From Ruminococcus flavefaciens (lineage in GTDB: Bacteria > Bacillota > Clostridia > Oscillospirales > Ruminococcaceae), in the NCBI RefSeq assembly GCF_900116855.1, contig NZ_UETD01000006.1:186001-250000 (forward strand): a stretch of 64,000 nt of DNA. The letters are read 5' to 3'. The notes below the pieces were generated by a model, which worked only from the letters and a program-made list of their open reading frames with translations, was not told where the DNA came from and ran no database searches. The translations under genes were made by a program, and so were the position numbers. This document shows, piece by piece, positions 50,293 to 59,050 of this stretch (the first letter of the stretch is position 1; each line of letters starts with the position of its first letter).

Positions 50293-52350
50293 TCAGACCA
50301 GAGGGTGGCGGCTGAAGTCCCATGAGGTCTCGAAGCTGTCCCAGTCCTGACGGCAAAGCTCGGTATTCTCCTTGACGAGTGCGCTTATTTCCGCTATATG
50401 TCCACTTTTTTCGGGCAGCGGCAGTCTTGCTATGTCTCCGGGGTTCATGTTCATTGTGGGGTTCAGCACCTCCGAAAGCACCTGCACAGGCTTGCTGTTA
50501 AGGAGTCCCAGCAGAAAGACAAGGCTGTCCCCGTCCTCGGGAAAGGCGCTTGTGCCTGCGACGTTGAACATGAAGTTTTCGTTGAAATATCGTACAGAAA
50601 TGGCTCCGCTGGTTATCTGTGACCAGCTCACAGAGGGGCGGAAATTGTAGGAAAGCCCTTGAGGACGGGAGCGCAGCTTCCCCTTTTCGTCGTGGAAATC
50701 CATTATCTCCTCGCCATTGTTCTCCCAGTTCACCACATATTCGCGGTTGCCGTACCACCTGCGGTAGCTGCCGCCCTTGTTGAGCAGGTACCACTTGCAT
50801 TTCTGACTGCCCGAAAATGCTATCTTGTCAGCTTCTACCTCGAACCACCTCCGCAAGAAACGGTCATTGTCTCCTGTGATAAGGCCCTCCCTGACGGGTA
50901 CGACCTCTCCAAGAGCTGTGCCCTCAAAAGCCCTGAGTACAGCCTCTCCCAGCCAGTACGCCACGGGAGCCGTAGGGATCGCGGACATCTTTTTTGCGTC
51001 GGCATTAAAGCGATATCCGCAGCCTTCATTGCCGACAGCAGCAATAACACTGCGGCGCTGCTGCTCCATATCTCCCCTGACATCGGCAAGTCTGACATAT
51101 ATCCCTCTGCTTTCGGCGCTGTCCTTCACCGCCGTAAATGCACACAGCGGCACAGTCGCGTCATCAAAGGCGGAATATTCAAAATGTATCATTGTACTTA
51201 CGGGGCACTCCGTAAATATTAGCCTTCGCAGCTTCTCATAGGACTGGAGAAACAGCCATGTGGCAGGCGTGAGAAATCCCATGTATCCTCCGCCTTTCAG
51301 CATTTTCACACTTTTTGCCATGAATGCCGAAAACAGATCCGCACAGTAATCGCCGTAGTTTCCGCAGATGTAGTCCCTGAGCTCAGTATTCATTGCAGGC
51401 TTTCCCAGATAGGGCGGATTAGTCACGATTATGTCGTATTCTTGTCGCAAGAGCTGACCGATAATTGCGCTCTTACTATCTTGCTCCGAAAGCTCATCGC
51501 TGTTTATGAGTGAGCCCACTGTCTCATTTACTCCCGAAAAGTCATACACCTGTGGAGCAGTCTCAGCTCCGTAACGCGCCGCTTTCATTCTCAGCACGGT
51601 CTCTGCAAGGCAGCAGGCACGTGGATCAAGCTCCAGACCGAACAGATTATGGGTCAGAGTCTTCTCCGCAGCCTCCTTGTCCGTACAGCCGCAGCTGCGG
51701 TAGAGCTCCATAAACACATCAAAGGCGTAAAGCAGCACATTGCCGCTGCCCATGCACGGGTCTATGAGCTTTATCCCCTCGGGAGCTGTCACGCTTGTCC
51801 CCAGCGGACTGCCAAAGCTCAGCTCCCCCTCGGCGATATCATGTCCGCATCTGCGGATATACCGTATCAGCGTGTTCTGCACCATGTACCGCACCACCCA
51901 CTCGGGAGTGAATATCTGCGTTGCTGCGGCAACTTTGTCACCGCTGAGGCGCTTGCTGTTTTTCAGTCCCACAGCTATCTCCTGCCTGTATGGCTCGTTA
52001 AAGTACTGGTGAAGCTGTCCCGGTACCATGTCGCTGCCAAAGTACTCGCCGCCAAGGCAGAGGAGCTTCGCAGCTGTTCCGCCGTCAGCTAACAGCTGCG
52101 GCGGAACGGGCAGCTCGGGAGAAAGCTTGAATATACCGCCAAATCTGCTGCCGAGCTGCCTGCACTTTTCCTTGAAAAGTGCACTGCGAAGCTCCTCTGC
52201 CTTGCTCATAAGCTCCGCCACAAAGGACGGGTCCGCCATATGCAAAGCACAAAGGCGCATGAAGCCGAAATATGCAGTTTTCTCGTCGGACTCCGCCATA
52301 AGCTCACTGCGGGCATTCATTGCGAATTTTTTCAGAAGAGATATATCCAA
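50293..52350 (-). CDS. PglX-like adenine-specific DNA methyltransferase, orphan and short
   Basis: The 685-residue protein has the SAM motif DPCMGSGN (197-204) and the catalytic NPPY (311-314) of N6-adenine methyltransferases. The blocks GLITGDNDRFLRRWFEVE, KGGSYRRWYGNREYVVNWE and a C-terminal DSFETSWDFSRHPLV are typical of PglX, the BREX methyltransferase. Full PglX is usually about 1,150-1,250 residues and continues past that last block; this chain stops there. No other BREX gene is in view. The TTG at 52350 with GAGG upstream is chosen; the earlier ATG lies inside a terminator hairpin. It is either an orphan modification enzyme or a shortened relic. Confidence 0.85.
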   Translation of the reverse strand: MDISLLKKFAMNARSELMAESDEKTAYFGFMRLCALHMADPSFVAELMSKAEELRSALFKEKCRQLGSRFGGIFKLSPELPVPPQLLADGGTAAKLLCLGGEYFGSDMVPGQLHQYFNEPYRQEIAVGLKNSKRLSGDKVAAATQIFTPEWVVRYMVQNTLIRYIRRCGHDIAEGELSFGSPLGTSVTAPEGIKLIDPCMGSGNVLLYAFDVFMELYRSCGCTDKEAAEKTLTHNLFGLELDPRACCLAETVLRMKAARYGAETAPQVYDFSGVNETVGSLINSDELSEQDSKSAIIGQLLRQEYDIIVTNPPYLGKPAMNTELRDYICGNYGDYCADLFSAFMAKSVKMLKGGGYMGFLTPATWLFLQSYEKLRRLIFTECPVSTMIHFEYSAFDDATVPLCAFTAVKDSAESRGIYVRLADVRGDMEQQRRSVIAAVGNEGCGYRFNADAKKMSAIPTAPVAYWLGEAVLRAFEGTALGEVVPVREGLITGDNDRFLRRWFEVEADKIAFSGSQKCKWYLLNKGGSYRRWYGNREYVVNWENNGEEIMDFHDEKGKLRSRPQGLSYNFRPSVSWSQITSGAISVRYFNENFMFNVAGTSAFPEDGDSLVFLLGLLNSKPVQVLSEVLNPTMNMNPGDIARLPLPEKSGHIAEISALVKENTELCRQDWDSFETSWDFSRHPLV

Positions 52351-52371
52351 TTTGTTATCCTCACAATTTCC

Positions 52372-52396
52372 AAAGGCGGACATTAAGTCCGCCTTT
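52372..52396 (-). terminator. Terminator after the GNAT gene
   Basis: AAAGGCGGAC and GTCCGCCTTT form a perfect 10-bp stem with loop ATTAA. Confidence 0.65.
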
Positions 52397-52399
52397 TGT

Positions 52400-52903
52400 T
52401 TATTTGATATGAAGCTCCGATATTACTGCCTCAAAGACCTCTTTCCCGTTGTCGCGGGAGTACTGCCCCGTATATTCCGGCACAAAGCCGCATTTCTCCA
52501 GAACTCTCCCCGAAGCGCCGTTCTCCTTGGCGTAATACGCCATGAAATCGCGGATACCCTCGGACACAGCCTGCTGTATTACAGCTCTTGCCGCCTCAGT
52601 GGCATATCCCTTGCCCCAGAAGCTTCGGTTGAGATTATAGCCCAGCTCCACAAGCTTGTCGCCGTCACGAGGACTAAGGCTGATATCTCCTATGACCTTG
52701 CCGCTCTCCCTGAGTTCAATAGCCATACGGTACTTTTTCTCCATCCACTCCGCTATCCTCAGCCTTGTCTCGCTTATATCAGCGTCGCAGGGATAGGGCA
52801 TGAACCTGTTGACCTCGGGATCAGAGCGAAGCTCATAAACGTCCTCGGCGTCAGTTTCACGGAACTGCCGTATGATAAGTCTTTCGGTAGTAACTGTTTC
52901 CAT
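52400..52903 (-). CDS. GNAT-family N-acetyltransferase, RimJ/RimL-like
   Basis: The 167-residue protein opens METVTTERLIIRQFRETDAEDVY, the standard RimJ/RimL-type start, and has the acetyl-CoA segment NLNRSFWGKGYATEAARAVI. CGFVPEYTG near the end fits the family. Targets range from ribosomal protein N-termini to small amines, so the substrate is open. It starts three bases after xylB and is its operon partner. Confidence 0.88.
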   Translation of the reverse strand: METVTTERLIIRQFRETDAEDVYELRSDPEVNRFMPYPCDADISETRLRIAEWMEKKYRMAIELRESGKVIGDISLSPRDGDKLVELGYNLNRSFWGKGYATEAARAVIQQAVSEGIRDFMAYYAKENGASGRVLEKCGFVPEYTGQYSRDNGKEVFEAVISELHIK

Positions 52904-52906
52904 TTA

Positions 52907-54430
52907 TCAGAGTGAAGCCAGCTTTGCGAACTGCGCCTTCAGTGCAGGGTAGATCTCTCTGTACAGCTGATAGTACTTCTCGTACTCGGGAACGTTCTTC
53001 TCGTCGGGAGCCTGAACCTTGTCGGTCTTGATGATAGCTCCGCAAGCCTCTGTAACGCTGCTGTAGATGCCTGCGCCAACGCTTGCAAGGATAGCTACGC
53101 CCAGTGCGGGACCTTCCTTGGAGGCAACTGTCTTTACGTTGCAGTTGTAAAGGTCGGCAAGCATACTTCTCCAGAGGGGTGAGGAACCGCCGCCGCCGCA
53201 AGCCATCATGTCGCTTACGTTTACGTTCATCTCACGGAATACCTCTACGCAGTCGCGGAGCGAATATGTAACACCCTCAAGAACAGCACGGAGCATATCC
53301 TTTCTGGTGTGGATAGCTGAAAGTCCGAAGAATACTCCTCTTGCATCGGGGTCAAGGTGAGGAGTTCTCTCGCCCATGAGGTAGGGCAGATAGAGAAGTC
53401 TGTTAGCGCCTACGGGAACTGTTTCAGCCTGCTTGTCCATGAGGTAGTACTCGTCAACGCCCATGAGCTTTGCAGTCTCCTTCTCGCTCATGCAGAAGTT
53501 GTCTCTGAACCACTTCAGTGAGAGACCTGCACCCTGTGTAACGCCCATAACGTGCCATGCATTGGGAACAGCAGCACAGCAGGTGTGGACTCTGCCCTGC
53601 TTATCGATGGATATATCGGAGGTATGAGCAAATACGACGCCCGAAGTACCGATAGTCGTGAAAGCCTTGCCGTCCTCAACAACGCCTGTGCCGACAGCAG
53701 CTGCTGCATTGTCGCCTGCGCCGCCTACAACGATGGTGCCCTCGCAGAGACCGATGGTCTCAGCCATTTTCTTTGTGAGCTTTCCTGTTACCTCACAGCT
53801 CTCGTATACCTTGCCCAGCCAGTTCTTGTCGATCTCGAAAGCGCTGAGGAGCTCGTCGGACCACTTACGGTTGGGAACATCAAGAAGCTGCATACCGGAA
53901 GCGTCAGAGACCTCGGTAGCATACTCGCCTGTGAGGATAAATCTCAGATAGTCCTTGGGAAGAAGGATATGAGCTACCTTGGAGTATATCTCGGGCTCAT
54001 TGTTCTTTACCCAGAGTATCTTTGCAGCAGTCCAGCCTGTGAGTGCGGGATTGGCTGTGATATCAACAAGCTTTTCTCTGCCGACGATGCGGTTCATCTC
54101 CTCAACCTCGGCAGCTGTTCTCTGGTCGCACCAGATTATGGACTTACGGAGAACATTGTTGTCCTTGTCCAGCATAACGAGACCGTGCATCTGTCCCGAG
54201 ATACCGATACCCTTTACGTCCTCCTTCTTAACACCGCTCTTAGCCATAACAGCCTTTACGGTCTCGATCATTGCGTTTGCCCAGTCCGCAGGATCCTGCT
54301 CCGCATAGCCGTTCTTGGGCTGATACATGGGATATTCGATAGTCTTTGAAGCGATAACGCTTCCCTTCTCGTCAAAAAGGACTGTTTTTGTACCGCTGGT
54401 ACCGCAGTCCACACCAATTACATATGCCAT
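52907..54430 (-). CDS. xylB: Xylulokinase (FGGY family)
   Basis: The 507-residue kinase phosphorylates D-xylulose into the pentose phosphate pathway. It begins YVIGVDCGTSGTKTVLFDEKG (the phosphate-binding start), has GISGQMHGLVMLD, typical of xylulokinase, a Q-D substrate region (NGYAEQDPADWANA), and the FGGY signature block near GERTPHLDPDARGVFFGL. No xylose isomerase or transporter lies next to it. A ROK-type regulator lies 2.2 kb upstream. Codon use suggests good expression. Confidence 0.94.
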   Translation of the reverse strand: MAYVIGVDCGTSGTKTVLFDEKGSVIASKTIEYPMYQPKNGYAEQDPADWANAMIETVKAVMAKSGVKKEDVKGIGISGQMHGLVMLDKDNNVLRKSIIWCDQRTAAEVEEMNRIVGREKLVDITANPALTGWTAAKILWVKNNEPEIYSKVAHILLPKDYLRFILTGEYATEVSDASGMQLLDVPNRKWSDELLSAFEIDKNWLGKVYESCEVTGKLTKKMAETIGLCEGTIVVGGAGDNAAAAVGTGVVEDGKAFTTIGTSGVVFAHTSDISIDKQGRVHTCCAAVPNAWHVMGVTQGAGLSLKWFRDNFCMSEKETAKLMGVDEYYLMDKQAETVPVGANRLLYLPYLMGERTPHLDPDARGVFFGLSAIHTRKDMLRAVLEGVTYSLRDCVEVFREMNVNVSDMMACGGGGSSPLWRSMLADLYNCNVKTVASKEGPALGVAILASVGAGIYSSVTEACGAIIKTDKVQAPDEKNVPEYEKYYQLYREIYPALKAQFAKLASL

Positions 54431-54520
54431 AGATTAGCAACTCCTTTTGAATATTTACAGGGAGCCTCCCCTGCATTATAGTTCTCTAAATCATAATATC
54501 CCTGATAAGCTTATAAATTA

Positions 54521-54567
54521 AGCGCCGCGGTCAGCTCACTTACGGAGCTGATCTGTCCGCAGCGCCT
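54521..54567 (-). terminator. Terminator after the 433-residue membrane protein gene
   Basis: GCGCCGCGG and the CCGCAGCGCC region pair, with CAGCTC/GAGCTG inside. It lies just past the stop on the minus strand. The U-tract is modest. Confidence 0.6.
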
Positions 54568-54576
54568 TTTGTCATC

Positions 54577-55878
54577 TCAGTTGAGAAGATCTACCGAGAA
54601 ATGTCTCGAGTTCACATCGTAGTAGTCCTCAAGCTCGGCAACATAGTAGCGGAATACCACCTTGTCGGTAATGACCTCGGTATCGTTGACGCCCTCGGGG
54701 ACCTCCTCGCCCTCTGCGTAAACATGGGGCTCAGCCGATACGGTCATAACGTCGCCGCTTTCCGAAACTCCCAGATATGCGAGCTGCTCGTCGGTCAGAG
54801 TATTGAGCATTATCGTATGGCTCTTTTTTACATGGAAGTAGGTTATTCCCGTAGCCTCGTCAACGTGCTCTGTGTTGTACTGCTTGAGCGCTTTCGCAGT
54901 CATATCGCTGAAGTAAACTCTCTTGCCTGCTGTGTAGTCCATTTCCTCAAGGACTTCCTTTGATGGCTGCTTGATGTAATATCTGCCGTCCGCATCCTTG
55001 CCTATGCCGAAGAAGTCCAGCTGCTCATCGGTGAGAGTGTCCATAGGCACGGGATCAACGTCGGAAGCGGTCTTGTTTATAGCGAACTTACGGCTTGCGG
55101 ACAGGTCTGCAAGCATGAGCTTATTGTCATAGGTGTAGCCCAGATGCTCCAGCTCGGCATCGGTGACAGTTACCTCTATCTTGTCGGAGATGGAGTTGAG
55201 ATGGTCGGTTATCTCCTGACGGTTCTGTGAAGTCCAGTTCACGGTAACATTGTCCTGAGTAGGTCTGTGCATATATACTACTCTCTCCATATTCTTGAGG
55301 GTGAAAGTAGCGAAAGAATACTTGAGATCGGCTGTATTAGGCTCAACATAAATAGCTGTGCTGCCGTTTGAGGTATCCTGTGTATTGACTATCCTGTATC
55401 GGTATGTTCCCGAGGGAGACACGCCCGTCTCGATGACCTCCTCCTTTGTAGCAGCTACAAAGAATGTGGTAAAGAGGAAATATCCCAGTGCACCGAAGAT
55501 ATACAAAAGAAGTATGATGGTGGCAAGGGCTGTCTTGACGCCCTCTCCTGCGCCCGAAAGCAGAAGTATGACTATACCCACCACGATTATGGGGATAATG
55601 AGTCCCCACTCGCCGAAGTACAGCAGTACAACGGGGAGCATGGCAGGAAGTATGATGAAGCTGCATATCCTCGTGATTATCTGATGGCGGGTATACAGCA
55701 TGATTATCAGCGCCAGAAGGGATATACCAGTGACTGCAAGACAGAGTGATGTACGCTGCTGAACGTGCATATCATAGAATATGGATATGTAACCCAGCCT
55801 GCAGACAAAATAGGTGTAGATTATGCTAAGAACCGAAATGACTCTTTTTGTCCAGACATTTCCAAAAAAACTTTTCAT
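54577..55878 (-). CDS. Membrane protein with a three-repeat extracellular domain
   Basis: The 433-residue protein has about five or six membrane segments in residues 10-155, then an extracellular region of about 280 residues. Three segments in it share a pattern: TDAELEHLGYTYDNK, TDEQLDFFGIGKDADG and TDEQLAYLGVSESGD. The spacing is roughly 70-90 residues, suggesting three copies of one small domain. No enzyme motif is seen and I do not recognise the family. It is a single-gene unit with its own promoter, divergent from the VanZ-like gene. Confidence 0.8.
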   Translation of the reverse strand: MKSFFGNVWTKRVISVLSIIYTYFVCRLGYISIFYDMHVQQRTSLCLAVTGISLLALIIMLYTRHQIITRICSFIILPAMLPVVLLYFGEWGLIIPIIVVGIVILLLSGAGEGVKTALATIILLLYIFGALGYFLFTTFFVAATKEEVIETGVSPSGTYRYRIVNTQDTSNGSTAIYVEPNTADLKYSFATFTLKNMERVVYMHRPTQDNVTVNWTSQNRQEITDHLNSISDKIEVTVTDAELEHLGYTYDNKLMLADLSASRKFAINKTASDVDPVPMDTLTDEQLDFFGIGKDADGRYYIKQPSKEVLEEMDYTAGKRVYFSDMTAKALKQYNTEHVDEATGITYFHVKKSHTIMLNTLTDEQLAYLGVSESGDVMTVSAEPHVYAEGEEVPEGVNDTEVITDKVVFRYYVAELEDYYDVNSRHFSVDLLN

Positions 55879-55940
55879 TATTGCCTCCGAAATTTGATCT
55901 ATATATAAAAGCTATGCGGCTATAAAGTCACACACAGTAT

Positions 55941-55969
55941 ATTATATCATTTTTCTTTATGGTTTACAA
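55941..55969 (-). promoter_or_regulatory. Promoter of the three-repeat membrane protein gene
   Basis: The minus strand has TTGTAA (55964-55969), 17-bp spacer and TATAAT (55941-55946). Confidence 0.8.
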
Positions 55970-56005
55970 GGCATTTTTGAAATTTTTTCATTAAAAAAAC
56001 CGCAC

Positions 56006-56034
56006 TTTACAAAAGTCCGCAATAATTGTATAAT
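56006..56034 (+). promoter_or_regulatory. Promoter of the VanZ-like gene
   Basis: TTTACA (56006-56011), 17-bp spacer and TATAAT (56029-56034). Confidence 0.8.
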
Positions 56035-56064
56035 ATATAGAGCAAGAAATGAAAGGAAAACACA

Positions 56065-56580
56065 ATGGCAGATAATACTAAAAAGCTGAAAATATATCAG
56101 ATATTATTCGCTGCCCTCACTCTGGCAGTAATGGTCACCATATTCGTCTTCTCCTCAGAGGACGCCGATACCTCCTCTCAGACCAGCTCCTCGCTGACAA
56201 AGGTGGCTGTGACCATCATCGACAAGAACTACTATAACGAGCCCCCTGCAAAGCAGCAGGAGATCTGGCATCAGGCTTCATTCATAGTGCGAAAGCTGGC
56301 ACACTTTTCCATATACACCGTGCTGGGCTTCTGCGCGTCCGTTGCAGCAGGCAGACGCAGGCTCTTTACCCTAAGGAGCCTCGGAACGGTGTTATTCGGC
56401 TTTCTGTACGCTCTCTCCGACGAGTTCCACCAGAGCTTTTCCGCAGGCCGCTCCTGCGAATTCCGCGACATGATGATAGACACGGGCGGAGCAGCGCTGG
56501 GTATGCTCATATCAGTTGCAGTCATGGGGATCGTCGGTATAATAGCTGCCAAGCGCCGCAAAACCAAGATAAAACAGTAA
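56065..56580 (+). CDS. VanZ-like family membrane protein
   Basis: The 171-residue protein has four membrane segments and the VanZ-like core: RKLAHFSIYTVLGF, YALSDEFHQSFSAGRSCEFRD and MIDTGGAALGMLI. VanZ itself gives low teicoplanin resistance, but this family is broad and its biochemical role is unknown. Nothing around it belongs to a glycopeptide-resistance cluster. It has its own promoter and terminator. Confidence 0.85.
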   Translation: MADNTKKLKIYQILFAALTLAVMVTIFVFSSEDADTSSQTSSSLTKVAVTIIDKNYYNEPPAKQQEIWHQASFIVRKLAHFSIYTVLGFCASVAAGRRRLFTLRSLGTVLFGFLYALSDEFHQSFSAGRSCEFRDMMIDTGGAALGMLISVAVMGIVGIIAAKRRKTKIKQ

Positions 56581-56607
56581 AAGAGTGCCCTGAGGCACTC
56601 TTTTTTC
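56581..56607 (+). terminator. Terminator of the VanZ-like gene
   Basis: AAGAGTGCC and GGCACTCTT, loop CTGA, then TTTTCTTT. Confidence 0.85.
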
Positions 56608-56620
56608 TTTATGCTGACAA

Positions 56621-56655
56621 AAAAACCTGAAAGAGCAAAGCTCCTTCAGGTTTTT
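56621..56655 (-). terminator. Terminator of the ROK-type gene
   Basis: AAAAACCTGAA and TTCAGGTTTTT pair, with inner GAGC/GCTC closing on AAA. Confidence 0.85.
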
Positions 56656-56660
56656 GGCTT

Positions 56661-57881
56661 TTACTGCATTCCGCCTCTTACATAGAAGTTATCCTGAATG
56701 ATAAGTGCGCAGCCGCCGAGGAAATTGTTCTTTCCGTCCAGCTTGCTGAGGACAACTCTGTCAGCGATCTCCTCGCTTACAAGACGTATCATCTCACGCT
56801 TGCAGTAGTCGAATTGCTTCTCGTTGAGCTTGAAGTTGTGGAGAACTATCCTCTTTGCAAAGTGGCTGATAGCCAGATTGTTGATGAGGACCGTATACTT
56901 TGCGATAAGGTCGTCCACAACGTTCTTGACAGGCTCCTCACCTCTCATGAGCGCCATGAATACGTTATCGGTATTGATTCTGGTCTTGTCGCCCTCTGTG
57001 AGCTCATAGAGCACAGGGGTCTTGTCCTTCGAGTAGATCTCATAGAAGGCATTGAGCATAGCTGTTCTTGAGAGCTCTGCCTTTACCGAGCCATTGGGAT
57101 AGCCCTCATAGGACTTTCCGTTGGGACAAACGATATATCTCTCGATAGTTGACGTATACGAAACGTAGTCCGCAGACAGCTCGTTCTTGTTGATGATAGC
57201 AAGGTTCACCTGATTTCCGTTGTGGATGAACGCCTGATTGGTCTGATAGCCGTTCTGTGTTCTGAAATCGTTGCTTGCCAGAGCCATGAGACCGATGGCA
57301 TTTCCGCAGTGTATCTCGAAATTGAGACCGCCCGAGAGCTTGTCGATAAAGTTTGTGAAATCAAGCACTCCGTCCTTGTAGAATATCTTCAGCTTGCCCC
57401 ACATAGAAGGCACAACGCCCACACCGAGACCCAGTATCTTATCCTTGGTAAGAGCGCTGTTCTCGACCATTTCGTTGCTGGTCTTGATTATGTAGTTGAT
57501 GATATCCTTGCTTGTGGTCCTGTCGTCGATGACCATGCTTGCCTTGTCGAGAACCTCGGAATTAAGGTTGGTAAGACCGATGCTTACCTCCTTTTCATCA
57601 ACGGTAGCGCCCAGTGCAAAACGGCTGTTCACGTTGATGTCGATAAGTATCTTTCTTCTTCCCTTCTGAAGCTTTTCTGTGTTTACGGGAGCTTCTCCGA
57701 TCTCTACGAGAACTCCCTCCTCGATCATTTCGTTAGTGATGATAGTAACGGCAGCTCTTGTTATCTCCAGAGCACTTGCCACATCCACTCTGGAAATAGG
57801 TCCTGATTCTCTGATGACCCTGAGTATCTGCATTCTGTTACGTCTTTTCAGATCAAGCTTACTAATACCTCTTTTTTCCAT
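56661..57881 (-). CDS. ROK-type transcriptional regulator
   Basis: The 406-residue protein has an N-terminal winged helix (NRMQILRVIRESGPISRVDVASALEITRAAVT), the NagC/XylR arrangement, followed by a ROK-like sugar-kinase fold. The ROK zinc motif (CxCGxxGC) is absent and the DGVG-type sugar site is not clear, so it may sense an unusual ligand or none. XylR of Firmicutes belongs to this family; xylB lies 2.2 kb away but not adjacent, so a xylose role is only possible. It has its own promoter, with two CTTTTAACG copies on either side. Confidence 0.8.
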   Translation of the reverse strand: MEKRGISKLDLKRRNRMQILRVIRESGPISRVDVASALEITRAAVTIITNEMIEEGVLVEIGEAPVNTEKLQKGRRKILIDINVNSRFALGATVDEKEVSIGLTNLNSEVLDKASMVIDDRTTSKDIINYIIKTSNEMVENSALTKDKILGLGVGVVPSMWGKLKIFYKDGVLDFTNFIDKLSGGLNFEIHCGNAIGLMALASNDFRTQNGYQTNQAFIHNGNQVNLAIINKNELSADYVSYTSTIERYIVCPNGKSYEGYPNGSVKAELSRTAMLNAFYEIYSKDKTPVLYELTEGDKTRINTDNVFMALMRGEEPVKNVVDDLIAKYTVLINNLAISHFAKRIVLHNFKLNEKQFDYCKREMIRLVSEEIADRVVLSKLDGKNNFLGGCALIIQDNFYVRGGMQ

Positions 57882-58025
57882 ACTTCAACAACTCCATTTC
57901 TTCTTGATTCTGTTTCGGGACCATGTCCCACGCTGTACAAACTGCATATCCCCACAGGAGTTTTAAACAGCCTCGGCTGTTATAACTGCCCGTATAATTT
58001 TATCTTTTTATAAAAAAGACAATCT

Positions 58026-58080
58026 CTTTTAACGTATTTATATTATAACACAATATTATTAAAATTCAAACCTTTTAACG
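58026..58080 (-). promoter_or_regulatory. Promoter of the ROK-type gene flanked by direct repeats
   Basis: The minus strand has TTGAAT (58064-58069), 16-bp spacer and TATAAT (58042-58047). CTTTTAACG occurs at 58026-58034 and 58072-58080 on the plus strand, one copy each side, candidate autoregulatory sites. The leader also holds AACAGCC-TC-GGCTGTT at 57966-57981. Confidence 0.65.
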
Positions 58081-58116
58081 CAAATATTTATAAAATCAGC
58101 ATTTTTGACAAAGTAC

Positions 58117-59049
58117 TCAGAGTATTTTTGTTAAATATTCCGTAGCTTTAACGACCAGCGGAAGGGTCACTACGGATAGTATAGTTCCTGCCGTAAATAT
58201 CTCCGAAGCGTACACGGAATTTCTGCCGTATCTTATGCTCAGGAGTGTACACATTGCCGCAGGAGGTGCAGAGGCTGCTATGAGCACTGTCATGCGTACC
58301 TTTTCGTCTACTCCCGTCAGCAGAGACAGGGGCACCGCCAGTATCAGCGGCACCACTATGAGCTTCAGCAGGCAGACGTAGTACACTCTGAGATTTTTCA
58401 GCAGCTTCGGCACATTTGTCGCAGCTATGGTGACTCCCGAAACTATCATCGCCATGGGAGTGTTGACCTCCTTGATGAAGCCCAGTGCGTTCAGCGCCGT
58501 TGAGGGCAGCCTTATCTCGAAGAAGAATGTGATAAGTCCGAGGACTATGGAGATTATGGTGGGAGAGTAGAACACCTTTACCACCTGTCGGAAGTCCTTT
58601 TTGCCCGATATGAGTATAACGCCGTGAGTCCAGACGATAAGGTTGAACACGGTTATGAATGCGGTCAGGTAGAAAACTCCCTCATCGTGGTAAATAGCGT
58701 CTACAAGAGGGATGCCCATGAAGCCGCAGTTGGAGTACACCGACGAAAAGCGCTCTATCTCGAATTCCCTGCCCTGCTTTTTTCTGACAAACAGGTATGA
58801 CAGCAGTATCACAAGGGTCATGGCTGCCACGGAGATGCCAAAGGTTATGAGGAGATTTCTCGCAAGCTCCGTGCGGTAGGGCTTCTGGTAGGACATGAAT
58901 ATGACCACGGGGTTCACCACCTGAAGCACGAACTTTGACAGGTCCTTGTTGGAAGCCTCGCTTATAAGCTTTGTTTTGGCACAGATAACGCCTATGGCTA
59001 TGAGTATCAGCATTATCAGCGTCTGATTGAAGATAGTCGATGAAACCAT
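58117..59049 (-). CDS. Auxin efflux carrier (AEC) family permease
   Basis: The 310-residue protein has about ten membrane segments in two halves. It carries AEC-type stretches such as NKDLSKFVLQVVNPVVIF at the start, a central NCGFMGIPLVDAIYHDEGVFYLTAF and a C-terminal SAPPAAMCTLLSIRYG. Bacterial members export or import organic acids such as malate or malonate; the substrate here is unknown. The start is one base after the stop of the large YfhO gene, so the two are co-transcribed. Confidence 0.88.
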   Translation of the reverse strand: MVSSTIFNQTLIMLILIAIGVICAKTKLISEASNKDLSKFVLQVVNPVVIFMSYQKPYRTELARNLLITFGISVAAMTLVILLSYLFVRKKQGREFEIERFSSVYSNCGFMGIPLVDAIYHDEGVFYLTAFITVFNLIVWTHGVILISGKKDFRQVVKVFYSPTIISIVLGLITFFFEIRLPSTALNALGFIKEVNTPMAMIVSGVTIAATNVPKLLKNLRVYYVCLLKLIVVPLILAVPLSLLTGVDEKVRMTVLIAASAPPAAMCTLLSIRYGRNSVYASEIFTAGTILSVVTLPLVVKATEYLTKIL

Positions 59050-59050
59050 T

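Noticed and set aside
50293..54430. A BREX defence island
   Set aside because: Only a PglX-like gene is present; the neighbours are GNAT and xylulokinase, with no pglZ, brxC or brxL.
41960..56580. VanW-like and VanZ-like genes as a sign of glycopeptide resistance
   Set aside because: No vanH, vanA/B ligase, vanX or VanRS pair is present, the two genes are 13 kb apart, and both families are common in sensitive Firmicutes.
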